From contig CAUUHW010000003.1 in NCBI GenBank assembly GCA_963545205.1, positions 186,001 to 250,000 on the forward strand: 64,000 nt of DNA, given 5' to 3'. Both the position numbers and the translations under genes were made by a program. Position 1 is the first letter of the stretch. The number at the start of each line of letters is the position of its first letter. The notes beneath the pieces were generated by a model. It worked only from the letters and a program-made list of their open reading frames with translations. It was not told the DNA's origin and searched no databases. Origin of the DNA: CAUTYU01 sp963545205 (GTDB taxonomy: Bacteria > Desulfobacterota > Desulfovibrionia > Desulfovibrionales > Desulfomicrobiaceae). Shown in pieces: positions 8,579 through 17,483 of this stretch.

Positions 8579-8881
8579 CTACACCTCGTAGTCAACAACG
8601 CTGCGCCCCGCCACAACCTGTTTGATAAAATCCACGCAGCGCAGGTGTTCAGGGTGCACAGCGTAGGCATGTAAGTCTTCCTTGCTGGCAAATTCAGCGT
8701 ACAAAAGAATGTCGCACGCAGGTGTGGCCTCAAAAATGTTGCAGGAAACTTCCAGCTTTCGGGCCAGGTCAATTTTTTGGGGCAGCTCGCTGAGCATTGC
8801 CTGCATGACCCGTGCATTTTCCTGCCCGCTTTTTCCAAGAGCATTTTCTTTCATCTGCCACATAACAATATGTTTTATCAT
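8579..8881 (-). CDS. Dabb-family (stress-responsive alpha/beta barrel) protein
   Basis: This 100-residue protein starts MIKHIVMWQMK, the first strand typical of Dabb domains, with the conserved His4. It continues with the usual pattern ending in a late HPEH segment (YAVHPEHL...FIKQVV). Such proteins are dimeric ferredoxin-like folds of varied or unknown function. The start at 8881 has AAGGA upstream. It is convergent with the HAD gene and divergent from the antiporter gene. Confidence 0.75.
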   Translation of the reverse strand: MIKHIVMWQMKENALGKSGQENARVMQAMLSELPQKIDLARKLEVSCNIFEATPACDILLYAEFASKEDLHAYAVHPEHLRCVDFIKQVVAGRSVVDYEV

Positions 8882-8973
8882 GACATTTTCCTTGCCTGTC
8901 TTGTTCATAAGGTTTACTACCATTCGAACCGTACACAATTTTCCAATTTATTGCTTGTGAAGGAGCCTTGAAT

Positions 8974-10968
8974 ATGAGTGCTGAAATATCCCTGCTTTCC
9001 GGAGCCGTCAAGGTCTTTGGTCTGGCCTGTGCCGTTATTCTTGTCAGTCACCGATTTCGGGTTCCGCCCATTATTGGTTTTTTGCTGACAGGCGTGCTGG
9101 CCGGCCCGCATGGACTGGGACTGGTCGGGGCAACGGAACAGGTCAGGGTGCTGGCGGAACTTGGTGTTATTTTGTTGCTTTTTGTCATTGGACTGGAACT
9201 GTCTCTGGAAGAATTGTGGCGCCTGCGCCGCCCTGTTTTTCTGGGCGGCGGGGTTCAGGTTGCCCTGACGGTTGCTGTTTTTGCTGCTGTTGTGTTCCTG
9301 CTGGGGGCCGGACTTGGCAAATCTGTTTTTATTGGTTTTCTGGCCGCGCTCTCCAGTACAGCCATTGTACTGAAAGTGCTGGGAGAAAAGGCCCAGCTTG
9401 ACGCTCCGCACGGCCGTATCGCGCTTGGCGCGCTTCTTTTTCAGGACGTGGCCGCTATCCCCATGATGCTGCTCGTCCCTTTGCTGGCCGGCACAAGTGA
9501 TAATCCCTGGCAGATGCTGGGCCTTTTGTCGTTAAAAGCCCTTGGCGTGGGCCTGCTTGTGTTTATTGTCGCGCGCAAGGTTGTTCCGGTTGTGCTGCAC
9601 GCGGTTATTCGTACCCGCAGCCGTGAATTGTTTTTGATAACCACGCTGGGCCTTTGTTTTTCCATTGCCATTCTGACTGCTGCCGCCGGACTGTCCCTGT
9701 CCTTGGGCGCGTTTCTGGCCGGACTGATTATGAGCGAGTCCGAATACAGTTATTCCGCGCTGGAAGGTGTGCTGCCTTTTCGGGATGTTTTTACCAGTGT
9801 TTTTTTTATCTCTATCGGCATGCTGCTTGACCCGGTATTTGCCGCGACTCATCTGCCGCAGGTACTGGGGTTGACTTTTGCCGTGCTGATTTTCAAGGCG
9901 TTTTTGGCGGCCGGTTCCGGTCTTGTTCTGGGCTATCCTTTATATGTCGCCCTGCTTAGCGGATTATGCCTGTGTCAGATTGGCGAGTTTTCCTTTGTGC
10001 TGGCCGGAGTCGGCATGGCTAATGATTTGCTTTCCCATACCGGCTACCAGTATTTTCTGGCGGTTGCCATTTTGACCATGGCGGTAACGCCGTTTTTGAT
10101 CGCGGCTCTGCCCAGGCTGTCTGCTTGGCTGGTGCGGAAATTGCCGGCACCTGAAATCAGGGAAGAGATTACGGAAACAGAAGAACAGGGTGAAGAGGTG
10201 AGCGATCATCTGGTTATTGTTGGTTACGGTCTGGGCGGGCGTCATCTTGTCCGGGCCGCTCAGGCGGCCGGGATTCGGTACTTGGTGCTGGAAATGAACC
10301 CTGAAACCGTACGCCGTGAGCGCAATAAGGGCAAGCCTGTTTTTTATGGAGACGCGAGCCAGGCCGGAGTGTTGAACCATGTTCGCATCAGGCAGGCCAG
10401 AGTACTGGCGGTTGTTATTTCCGATCCAACCGCCATTGGCCGTATTGTGGCCGCGGCACGGGATTTGAACCCTGGTTTGCACATCATTGTCCGCACCCGC
10501 TTTGTCAGTCAGATTGACGCCCTGCTGCAGGCCGGAGCCCAGGAAGTCATTGCCGAGGAGTTTGCCACTTCCGTGGAAATGTTTTTACGCGTGCTTTCCA
10601 CGTATCTTGTTCCGAAAAATGATATTGAGCGTTTTGTGCGTGAAATACGGGCCGAAGGCTATGATATGCTGCGTCGGCCGGCTGTTGACCTGACCTGCTC
10701 TGACCGGCAGGGCATAGCCTGCTCTTCTTTTGCAACCCATGTTGTCACTGTGGCCAGGGGTGCTTTTTTTGAAGGAAAAACCCTGATCGAAAGCAGGGTG
10801 CGTAATGAACACGGTCTGACTGTGGTGGCCATTCAGCGGGGAAAAGACATGACCCTTAATCCCGATCCGAACTGGGTTTTTCAGGCAGGAGATCAAGTGC
10901 ATCTTTTTGGCGAACAGGCCAATCTCACGGATAACATTGATTTTTTTATTCAGGAAGAGGCAAAGTGA
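8974..10968 (+). CDS. KefB/CPA2-type cation:proton antiporter with RCK domains
   Basis: This 664-residue protein has about 12 transmembrane segments in the first ~385 residues (Na/H exchanger fold, with GPHGLGL and LSSTAIVLKVL segments typical of CPA2). A TrkA-N/RCK domain follows, with the nucleotide-binding loop VIVGYGLGG at ~408-416, and a TrkA-C-like domain occupies the last ~80 residues. Members of this family exchange K+ or Na+ for H+ under ligand control. The ATG at 8974 is 8 nt after AGGAG. The TTG at 8968 is too close to be used. The stop overlaps the next start in GTGA. Confidence 0.88.
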   Translation: MSAEISLLSGAVKVFGLACAVILVSHRFRVPPIIGFLLTGVLAGPHGLGLVGATEQVRVLAELGVILLLFVIGLELSLEELWRLRRPVFLGGGVQVALTVAVFAAVVFLLGAGLGKSVFIGFLAALSSTAIVLKVLGEKAQLDAPHGRIALGALLFQDVAAIPMMLLVPLLAGTSDNPWQMLGLLSLKALGVGLLVFIVARKVVPVVLHAVIRTRSRELFLITTLGLCFSIAILTAAAGLSLSLGAFLAGLIMSESEYSYSALEGVLPFRDVFTSVFFISIGMLLDPVFAATHLPQVLGLTFAVLIFKAFLAAGSGLVLGYPLYVALLSGLCLCQIGEFSFVLAGVGMANDLLSHTGYQYFLAVAILTMAVTPFLIAALPRLSAWLVRKLPAPEIREEITETEEQGEEVSDHLVIVGYGLGGRHLVRAAQAAGIRYLVLEMNPETVRRERNKGKPVFYGDASQAGVLNHVRIRQARVLAVVISDPTAIGRIVAAARDLNPGLHIIVRTRFVSQIDALLQAGAQEVIAEEFATSVEMFLRVLSTYLVPKNDIERFVREIRAEGYDMLRRPAVDLTCSDRQGIACSSFATHVVTVARGAFFEGKTLIESRVRNEHGLTVVAIQRGKDMTLNPDPNWVFQAGDQVHLFGEQANLTDNIDFFIQEEAK

Positions 10969-11987
10969 GCACCTTGTCTGAGAGTGAATTTTTGTGCCGT
11001 CCCCTTCGTATCAGAAACCGCACGCTCTCCAATCGGCTCATACTCGCGCCCATGGTCGGCCTGACCCATATTGCCTTTCGGGAAGTGCTGGAGCAGTTTT
11101 CATCTCCGGCCCTGCTGAGTATGGAAATGTGCAGCGCCAGATCTCTGCCCTCGGAGCGTCCTGACAGATCCCATATTTTTCGCTGGCGGCAAGGGGAACA
11201 GGCGCGTCTGGTTTGCCAGCTGGTTGGCAGCGAACCTGCGGTGATGGCCGCGGCTGCCCGCCGCGTGGAACAGGAAGGCTTTTGGGGCGTGGATATCAAT
11301 ATGGGGTGCAGTGTCAGCGCCATTTGCAGGCAGGGGAGCGGGGCAGCATTGCTGCGTGATACCCGAAAAGCGCTGGCCGTGGTTGAGGCTGTGCGCGCGG
11401 CTGTTGACATTCCTGTTTCCGTCAAGTTCCGTTTGGGCTGGGAAGATAAACCGCTTGATCTGCCGGGCTTTTGTCAGGATCTGGAACGCGCGGGCGCTGA
11501 CTGGCTGGTTTTTCATCCCCGTCTGGCTCCTGATCGCCGTTCCCGTCCGCTTAAACCCGGCTTTTTGGCTCAGGTAAAGGAAGCGGTGAGTATTCCGGTT
11601 TTTGGCAATGGCGATATTGTAGACACGGATTCAGCAGGCGGGATTTTGAAAAGCGGGTGTGACGGACTGGCTGTCGGGCGTATGGCTGTTGCCTGTCCCT
11701 GGGTATTTTCCCGTTTGCTGGGGCATTGCGTGCCGGAAGAAAACATTTTTTATCGTTACGCCCTGTCGCTGCTTACTGGTCTGGAAGTCTTTTTCCCGCC
11801 GAAGCGGGCCATGCGCCTGTATAAAATGGCTATCCGGTATGTTGCGGCCAATTTCGTTTTTGGTCATCAGCTTTACAGTTCCCTGGTAAAAGGAACAAAT
11901 CTGGCTGATTTTCACGCCAACCTGCAATGTCTTGTGCCAACTCCGGCGCAGGGCTCGCGTCCCAATATTTTTCTTTTTACCGGTTGA
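10965..11987 (+). CDS. dus: tRNA-dihydrouridine synthase
   Basis: This is a 340-residue FMN-dependent TIM barrel. LAPMVGLTHIAFR at ~28-40 is the FMN-binding start. Motif NMGC(S)...GSGAALLRD near 110-130 holds the catalytic Cys. VSVKFRLGW supplies the Lys-x-Arg pair and HPRLA follows. The usual Pro after the catalytic Cys is Ser here. The C-terminal helical domain is present. It reduces uridines in the tRNA D-loop. The start is GTG, overlapping the antiporter stop codon by 4 bp. Confidence 0.9.
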   Translation: MSTLSESEFLCRPLRIRNRTLSNRLILAPMVGLTHIAFREVLEQFSSPALLSMEMCSARSLPSERPDRSHIFRWRQGEQARLVCQLVGSEPAVMAAAARRVEQEGFWGVDINMGCSVSAICRQGSGAALLRDTRKALAVVEAVRAAVDIPVSVKFRLGWEDKPLDLPGFCQDLERAGADWLVFHPRLAPDRRSRPLKPGFLAQVKEAVSIPVFGNGDIVDTDSAGGILKSGCDGLAVGRMAVACPWVFSRLLGHCVPEENIFYRYALSLLTGLEVFFPPKRAMRLYKMAIRYVAANFVFGHQLYSSLVKGTNLADFHANLQCLVPTPAQGSRPNIFLFTG

Positions 11988-12072
11988 CGACATGGAAGAG
12001 AGTGGGGAATGGTGCAGAAAAAGAGTGTGGTTTTGACAGGGGCCTAAAGTATATTTTGTAAGGAGCTGGTAA

Positions 12073-13533
12073 ATGAGAGACAAGATTGACAGTGAGGCTT
12101 TGAAGTGTGCTGCGGACGCAGATGTACGGCTCAATCAGATGTTTCGGCCCTACGCGTTAAAAATGGAGGCTGCCGGCCTGCATCCGATTGTGATCAATAT
12201 GTTCAAGTGCTACTACGGGCAGCTTGTTTACGGCGCGCAGGGCAAGGTGACTGAACAGGAAATCCTGCCGGTTCAGAAGGGGGATATTCCAGATTATCAG
12301 GATATTGAGTCCTATGAGGACAAGGGGGCAGAAGCCCTGCGGCAGACTGTTGTTATCAAGTTAAACGGCGGTCTGGGAACCGGCATGGGCCTGGACTCCC
12401 CAAAATCCCTTATTCCTGTGCGCGGTACCCGGACTTTTCTTGAGCTGATGCTCAGTCAGATCCGTTTTTTGCGGAACAAATACAAAGTGGAACTGCCGTT
12501 TCTGCTTATGAACAGTTTTAAGACCCACATGGAAACCATGCTGGCCCTGCGTGATTTTGACAATGGCCTGACATATATTGAACCGGCTTTTTTACAGCAC
12601 AGGTATCCGAAAATTTTGCAGGACAGTCTCGCGCCGGTCTCCTGGCCCGCCAATCCTGAACAGGAATGGAATCCGCCCGGGCACGGAGATATTTACACGG
12701 CGCTTCTGACTTCCAATCTTTTGCAGAATCTGCTTGAAAAAGGGTATAACTATGCCTTTGTCTCCAACGCGGACAATCTGGGCGCGATTATGGACCGGCG
12801 TATTCTGGGCTATATATACGCGAATGAACTGCCCTTTTTGATGGAAGTGGCAGACCGCACCAAGGCGGACAGGAAAGGCGGACACCTGATGCGCCTGCGT
12901 TCCAAAAACCGTCTTGCCCTGCGGGAAGTGGCTCAGTGCCCGGAAAATGAGATCCATTTTTTTTCTGATATTGAACGGTATTGTTTTTTCAATACCAATT
13001 CGATCTGGCTTGATTTGCGGGTGCTTGAGCAGGTTTTTTTGTATCACCGTTCCATACCGCTTGATCTGATTATCAATCCTAAAAATGTGGATTCTCGTGA
13101 CGCGGCTTCTCCCAGGATTTTTCAGCTGGAAACAGCTATGGGATCGGCTATTTCAGCTTTTCGTGATGCCGTGGCCATCCGTGTACCCCGTAACCGGTTC
13201 GCGCCAGTCAAAAGTACAGCGGACCTGCTGTTGGTCAGGTCTGACTGTTATGTCCTGACTGAACAGCAGACCCTGGTAGTCAGTCCGCAAAGACTGGACG
13301 TTTTGCCTGTTATCTGTCTTGATGACCGCTATTATCGTAATCTTGATGATTTTAATCTGCGTTTCCCTGACGGGCCGCCATCTTTGCTGGAATGTACCTC
13401 GCTTATTGTTACGGGCGATATCGTTTTTGAGCCCGGAGTTGTCCTGCGTGGAGATGTGCGGCTTGAAAATCATTCCGGATCGCAGGTAAAATTGCTGGCA
13501 GGGCAGGTCGTCACCGGAAAAATGATCTGGTAG
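12073..13533 (+). CDS. UTP--glucose-1-phosphate uridylyltransferase, eukaryote-like UDPGP family
   Basis: This 486-residue protein is of the UDPGP family rather than bacterial GalU. The nucleotide-binding loop LNGGLGTGMG (~97-106) is followed by PKSLIPV with the conserved Lys. The C-terminus has the hydrophobic steps of a left-handed beta-helix (IVTGDIVFEPGVVLRGDVRLE). It makes UDP-glucose, which the ugd gene at 37.8 kb could oxidise to UDP-glucuronate. The start is an ATG with AAGGAG upstream. Confidence 0.9.
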   Translation: MRDKIDSEALKCAADADVRLNQMFRPYALKMEAAGLHPIVINMFKCYYGQLVYGAQGKVTEQEILPVQKGDIPDYQDIESYEDKGAEALRQTVVIKLNGGLGTGMGLDSPKSLIPVRGTRTFLELMLSQIRFLRNKYKVELPFLLMNSFKTHMETMLALRDFDNGLTYIEPAFLQHRYPKILQDSLAPVSWPANPEQEWNPPGHGDIYTALLTSNLLQNLLEKGYNYAFVSNADNLGAIMDRRILGYIYANELPFLMEVADRTKADRKGGHLMRLRSKNRLALREVAQCPENEIHFFSDIERYCFFNTNSIWLDLRVLEQVFLYHRSIPLDLIINPKNVDSRDAASPRIFQLETAMGSAISAFRDAVAIRVPRNRFAPVKSTADLLLVRSDCYVLTEQQTLVVSPQRLDVLPVICLDDRYYRNLDDFNLRFPDGPPSLLECTSLIVTGDIVFEPGVVLRGDVRLENHSGSQVKLLAGQVVTGKMIW

Positions 13534-13570
13534 GCACGAAAGCATATTTTTGTGTAACAGGTACTGATAG

Positions 13571-14155
13571 ATGAATATTCTTGATATTGTTTTCTTGCTG
13601 GTTTTGTCTTTTTTGCTTATCCGCGGTTTTTTTAACGGCATTATTCAGGAAATTGCTTCCATTGCGTCTTTTATTCTAGCCTTTGTCTTGGCCAGTAACT
13701 ATTACGGCCTGTTTGAGCCTTTTTTCCGTTCCTTTTCAGGCTTGGAAGAAGCATGGGCTATGATTCTGGCCTATGCGGTCTGTTTTTTTGTTGTCATGCT
13801 GGCTGTTTTTGTTCTTGCGCATATTTTGAAGAAATTTTTACGACTGACTGCGTTTGGTTGGCTGGATACCCTTGGCGGCGGTGGAGTGGGATTTTTTAAG
13901 GGTGCTTTTCTTTGCGCTATTTTTTTGTTTATTTTAACTGTTTTTTTACCCCGTGATACAAGCCTGTTGCGGGAGTCAAAAATTTCTCCGTATATTGCCA
14001 GGTTCAGCAGTGTCTTGGCTTCTTATGTTCCAAAAGCCATGCAGCAGAATTTTGAAAACAACAGTCAGCGTATCCAGCAAAAATGGTATGAACGTTTTTT
14101 GGGGCAGTTCGTTAACAGCTTCACGCAAAAGGAAACAACTCAAGGTAAGCAATAA
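13571..14155 (+). CDS. CvpA family membrane protein
   Basis: This 194-residue protein has four transmembrane helices (about 3-20, 28-45, 62-85 and 103-125), followed by a basic cytoplasmic tail. The first-helix pattern LDIVFLLVLSFLLIRGFFNG and the GGGVGFFKG segment are typical of CvpA. The family is linked to envelope maintenance and colicin V secretion, with no defined biochemical activity. It lies between the uridylyltransferase gene and mazG, and the ATG of mazG follows its stop by 1 bp. Confidence 0.85.
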   Translation: MNILDIVFLLVLSFLLIRGFFNGIIQEIASIASFILAFVLASNYYGLFEPFFRSFSGLEEAWAMILAYAVCFFVVMLAVFVLAHILKKFLRLTAFGWLDTLGGGGVGFFKGAFLCAIFLFILTVFLPRDTSLLRESKISPYIARFSSVLASYVPKAMQQNFENNSQRIQQKWYERFLGQFVNSFTQKETTQGKQ

Positions 14156-14156
14156 A

Positions 14157-14975
14157 ATGAATACAGACAGCCAGACAGATACCGGAAGCCCGTTGCAAAA
14201 CTCGGAAACCCTCAGCTCCATCACGCGCGTTATTGACCGTCTGCTTGGCCCCGGCGGGTGTCCCTGGGACCAGGAACAAACCCCTGTTTCACTGTGCGAT
14301 TATCTGATTGAAGAATGCTATGAACTGGTTGAGGCCCTGCGCAGCGGCAGCAAACAGGACATTGAAGAGGAAATGGGCGATGTGTTTTTTCTGCTTCTTT
14401 TTCTGGTCCGGTTGCTTAAACAGGACGGCGTAACCACGATGACCAGTATTGCCGAAAAAAACGCGGCCAAAATGATCAGCCGTCACCCGCACGTGTTTTC
14501 AGATACGGAAATCAATTCCAGAGAAGAGCTTTTGCGCAACTGGGAGCGAATCAAAAAAGGGGAAAAATCCGAAAAAAAAGGTGTTTTTGCTTCCCTGCCT
14601 GTCACCTTGCCGCCTCTTTTGCGCGCCTATCGTATCCATTCCAAAGCCAGTCGAACCGGTTTTACCTGGGTATCTGACGCGGATTTTGAAACGCATTTTG
14701 AAAAGGAAAAACAGGAATGGGAGCAGGCCAGAAAGAGCGGCAATCAGGACGCCATGCTGGACGAATTTGGCGACTTTTTGTTTTGCGTGGTTGAAATGGG
14801 GCGGCGCTGCGGCATCAAGGCGAATGCTGCCCTGCATAAAGCCAATGCCAAATTCTTGCGCCGTTTCAGCGCCATGGAAGAGCTGGCGGCTGCGCAAGGA
14901 CAGGATTTTTCGGAACTTGATTGCGCGCAAAAAAATGCGCTTTGGGAAAGGGTGAAAGAGGAAGAACGGCAGTGA
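14157..14975 (+). CDS. mazG: Nucleoside triphosphate pyrophosphohydrolase MazG
   Basis: This 272-residue two-domain MazG has an N-terminal module with GPGGCPWDQEQT, metal ligands in EECYELVEAL and EEMGDVFFLLLFL, and a second module with DEFGDFLFCVVEM. The long form hydrolyses NTPs to NMP and pyrophosphate. The ATG at 14157 matches the family start. The frame stays open further upstream through cvpA, but that part is cvpA read out of frame. Confidence 0.93.
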   Translation: MNTDSQTDTGSPLQNSETLSSITRVIDRLLGPGGCPWDQEQTPVSLCDYLIEECYELVEALRSGSKQDIEEEMGDVFFLLLFLVRLLKQDGVTTMTSIAEKNAAKMISRHPHVFSDTEINSREELLRNWERIKKGEKSEKKGVFASLPVTLPPLLRAYRIHSKASRTGFTWVSDADFETHFEKEKQEWEQARKSGNQDAMLDEFGDFLFCVVEMGRRCGIKANAALHKANAKFLRRFSAMEELAAAQGQDFSELDCAQKNALWERVKEEERQ

Positions 14976-15179
14976 ATGAACCTGGCCGTCATTTGTTTCT
15001 TACTTTTGAATAAAGCAAGGGCGTGAAGTTCACATGTAGTTGTCTTGCCGTTTGCGATATTTTTTGTTTACAACTTTTCATGTTTTTTTCGAAGGTCGTT
15101 TTGCTGTCTGGACGGAATTTTTCGGCCAGATTTAATTTTTTTGCTTTTCTTATGAATTGGTTTTTAAGGGGCACTTTTT

Positions 15180-16211
15180 ATGCACATCCTTCATGTTCAT
15201 CTCGGCAAAAGCCATCGGAGCAGCTGGCGTCAAACAGAGCTGCTTATCAGTGAGTTGGCCAGGGAACCGGATATTTGTCAGTCACTGGTTTGCCACATAG
15301 ATTCCCCTTTGCGGGATAGTCTCGCCTCATTGCCGGTCAGGATTGTTCCTGTATGCAGTCGCCTGGGTGGACATGGCATTGTCGCGGATATTGTGCACGC
15401 TCACGAAGCCTGGGCTGTTCGCTGGACGTCTGTGCATGCCTTGCTGCGCCGTACTCCGTATGTTCTGACCAGACGGGAGTCGGCTCCTATGCAGGATACA
15501 TGGAAAAATCGTCTTGTTTATGGCCGCGCGGCTTGCATCACAGCCCTGACATCGCCAATTGCCAAAGAGCTTGAGACCTGGCTTGGAAAAGAAGTTGTTT
15601 GTATCCCAAGTTGTTCAGCCAGATTGCAGGAAAATTTCAGGAAAACCCAAAAAATCTGGGAGCAGTTTGCCGGCAAGATACTGGTTGGGCATATCGGCGC
15701 CCTGGTTGACCGCGTAAAAGGGCAAAGCCTTATTCTGGACGCTGCCCGCCGTTTGCGGACCTCATATCCTGAGCTGCATTTTCTTTTTTGGGGTGACGGC
15801 GAAGACAGGGATTTTTTGTGCCAACGTTCAGAGGACCTTGAAAATGTGAGCTGGATGGGATTTGAACCTGATATCGGCCCGTGTATTGCAGCTCTTGATC
15901 TGTTTGTTTTTCCATCTCACAGCGAGGGGCGCGGCTCAATCCTGCTTGATGTCATGGATTTTGGCGTTCCAGTCATCGCTTCAAAAGTGGGTGGCATTCC
16001 TGATATTATCGTTCACAACGTCAATGGCGAACTTCTTTCTTCCCTTAACAGTGAAGAGCTAGAGAAGGCTATAATCCGTTTGTATACGGATAAGGACCTG
16101 GCGCGAAAATACGTGCGGGCCGGACGTGAGCGGGTCAAAAATTTCACACCGCAAATCACGGCCGTGCGGTATCTGAAAGTCTATCACCGGGTTTACGCCG
16201 GCCGCTCCTGA
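15180..16211 (+). CDS. Glycosyltransferase family 4 protein
   Basis: This 343-residue GT-B enzyme starts MHILHVHLGK. An acceptor-binding N-terminal half is followed at ~165 by VGHIGALVDRVKGQ, the start of the donor domain. The donor loop PSHSEGRGSILLDVMDFG corresponds to the GT4 E-x7-E motif but ends in Asp instead of the second Glu. VPVIASKVGGIPDII follows as expected. It is probably involved in surface glycan or LPS assembly. The acceptor and donor are unknown. A GGGG about 10 nt upstream may be the ribosome-binding site. Confidence 0.82.
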   Translation: MHILHVHLGKSHRSSWRQTELLISELAREPDICQSLVCHIDSPLRDSLASLPVRIVPVCSRLGGHGIVADIVHAHEAWAVRWTSVHALLRRTPYVLTRRESAPMQDTWKNRLVYGRAACITALTSPIAKELETWLGKEVVCIPSCSARLQENFRKTQKIWEQFAGKILVGHIGALVDRVKGQSLILDAARRLRTSYPELHFLFWGDGEDRDFLCQRSEDLENVSWMGFEPDIGPCIAALDLFVFPSHSEGRGSILLDVMDFGVPVIASKVGGIPDIIVHNVNGELLSSLNSEELEKAIIRLYTDKDLARKYVRAGRERVKNFTPQITAVRYLKVYHRVYAGRS

Positions 16212-16308
16212 ATTTGTATCCTTTTTTCAAGGCGGTTATAGTCCTGAAAAATCTTTGCGCGGCGTCTTTCTGTTCCGTTTATCAATTCAGTGTGTTGTTT
16301 TTTTCGTT

Positions 16309-16842
16309 TTAGAACACTTCAGCCTGAAAGGAAAAGATCCGTGTATCTTTTTCCTGCCAGGCGTCTTTGGGCAGTCCGGCCTTTTGGCAGGTCTGTTCCA
16401 GAAAGGTGGTTGTGTCCCAACCGTATTCTGTTGCGACCTGCGGCAGAAGCAGACCGGAAAATCGTCCTTTTTGGACAATAAGTCCATGCCGGCCTGGCAG
16501 AATTGTTTTGGTGTCAGTAACAGGCTGTACAGGGGTGAGAATGGAAATCTCCGTTTCAATCTCCTGAAATTCTTCCTGACTGAGAGGCGCAAAACGTGGA
16601 TCGTGAAAGGCTGCGGCCCTGGCCATGGAAAAAATGGTTTCAAACAGGGGGCGGTCACTTTCTATGCGCCCGATGCAGCCGCGCAGATTTCCTTGCAACC
16701 GCAGGGTAACAAAGGCCCCCAGATGCTTGCTGAGAGTCTCTGACGGCGGCGCTGGTATTGGAAACTGTTTGCCTGTCAGTCCAGAGTCAATGGCGATTTT
16801 TACCAGATTGTGCAGATAGGTTTTCTCTGTTTCCTGCAACAT
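16309..16842 (-). CDS. amrA: AmmeMemoRadiSam system protein A (AMMECR1 domain)
   Basis: This 177-residue protein consists of one AMMECR1 domain: GAFVTLRLQGNLRGCIGRIE (~52-71), an FHDPRFAPL segment, EISILTP, and RHGLIVQKGRFSGLLLPQVA. AmrA proteins usually occur with a Memo-like protein and a radical SAM enzyme. Neither partner is in this window. The biochemical function is unknown. The ATG at 16842 has AAGGGG upstream. Confidence 0.9.
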   Translation of the reverse strand: MLQETEKTYLHNLVKIAIDSGLTGKQFPIPAPPSETLSKHLGAFVTLRLQGNLRGCIGRIESDRPLFETIFSMARAAAFHDPRFAPLSQEEFQEIETEISILTPVQPVTDTKTILPGRHGLIVQKGRFSGLLLPQVATEYGWDTTTFLEQTCQKAGLPKDAWQEKDTRIFSFQAEVF

Positions 16843-16924
16843 GCTTTTAGCCCCTTTTATACAGCACTTTTTGCAAAGAATAGAAAATGGCAAATGTTAT
16901 TTTTGGGTTATTGATCAAGGAAAA

Positions 16925-17107
16925 CTATACAAATGCGCATATATCAACAAGCTCCCCGTCTTCAGCAAGCAGCAGAATATTTTCATCCATAAAAGAGACG
17001 TAACAGACAGGGACGTTATAGCAAGCAGCATGTTCCTTAAGAACTTCAGGAACACGCGGGTCATCAATGCTCAGTAATTCATCTTCATCATATTCATTGT
17101 TTTTCAT
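16925..17107 (-). CDS. Small acidic protein of unknown function (60 aa)
   Basis: Sixty residues, starting MKNNEYDEDELLSIDDPRV. The first third is strongly acidic, and the rest looks like a small alpha/beta unit (VPEVLKEHAACY, VCYVSFMDENILLLAEDG). No transmembrane segment or signal peptide is seen. The ribosome-binding site AAGGA lies 6-7 nt before the ATG. It lies 16 bp downstream of the next small gene on the same strand, so the two are likely co-transcribed. I do not recognise the family. Confidence 0.65.
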   Translation of the reverse strand: MKNNEYDEDELLSIDDPRVPEVLKEHAACYNVPVCYVSFMDENILLLAEDGELVDICAFV

Positions 17108-17123
17108 GCTGTTCCTTTTATTA

Positions 17124-17318
17124 TTAACAGCCCCGGCAGTAATCAAAAAAATCACTGTCAACCTGTAAGGAGAGGCCCTTTTCCGTAGAAAGCATACGGA
17201 TGACCTTGCTTGGATCAAGCGCGACATCTTCGGCCATATCGGTCAGTTTTCTTTTTTTCATGCCCGCCAGAATCTGATCGCATTCCTTAAATACTGCGAT
17301 TTCAACCCATTCGTCCAT
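17124..17318 (-). CDS. Small protein of unknown function (64 aa)
   Basis: Sixty-four residues, starting MDEWVEIAVFKECDQILAGM. The middle (KLTDMAEDVALDPSKVIRML) resembles a short helical unit, and the protein ends in a CRGC cysteine pair. AAGGAG lies about 10 nt upstream of the ATG. It is the first gene of a two-gene unit with the 60-residue acidic protein. Function unknown. The C-terminal CxxC could bind metal or form a disulfide (inference). Confidence 0.65.
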   Translation of the reverse strand: MDEWVEIAVFKECDQILAGMKKRKLTDMAEDVALDPSKVIRMLSTEKGLSLQVDSDFFDYCRGC

Positions 17319-17483
17319 GTTTTTTACTCTCCTTTTTTTATTTTCTTCTGCTAACTCGATGCCTGAAAAAAAGACGGAAAAGCCGCCCTGTTACATTTTG
17401 TATTGCCAAAAAATAAAAATAGTGCATTCCCTGTCACAAAGCAAGATTTTTTATCCGTTTTGTTTGAAACAACGGGAAAATGT

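Noticed and set aside
13953..14156. N-terminal extension of MazG
   Set aside because: The extra residues are cvpA read out of frame. The family start is at 14157.
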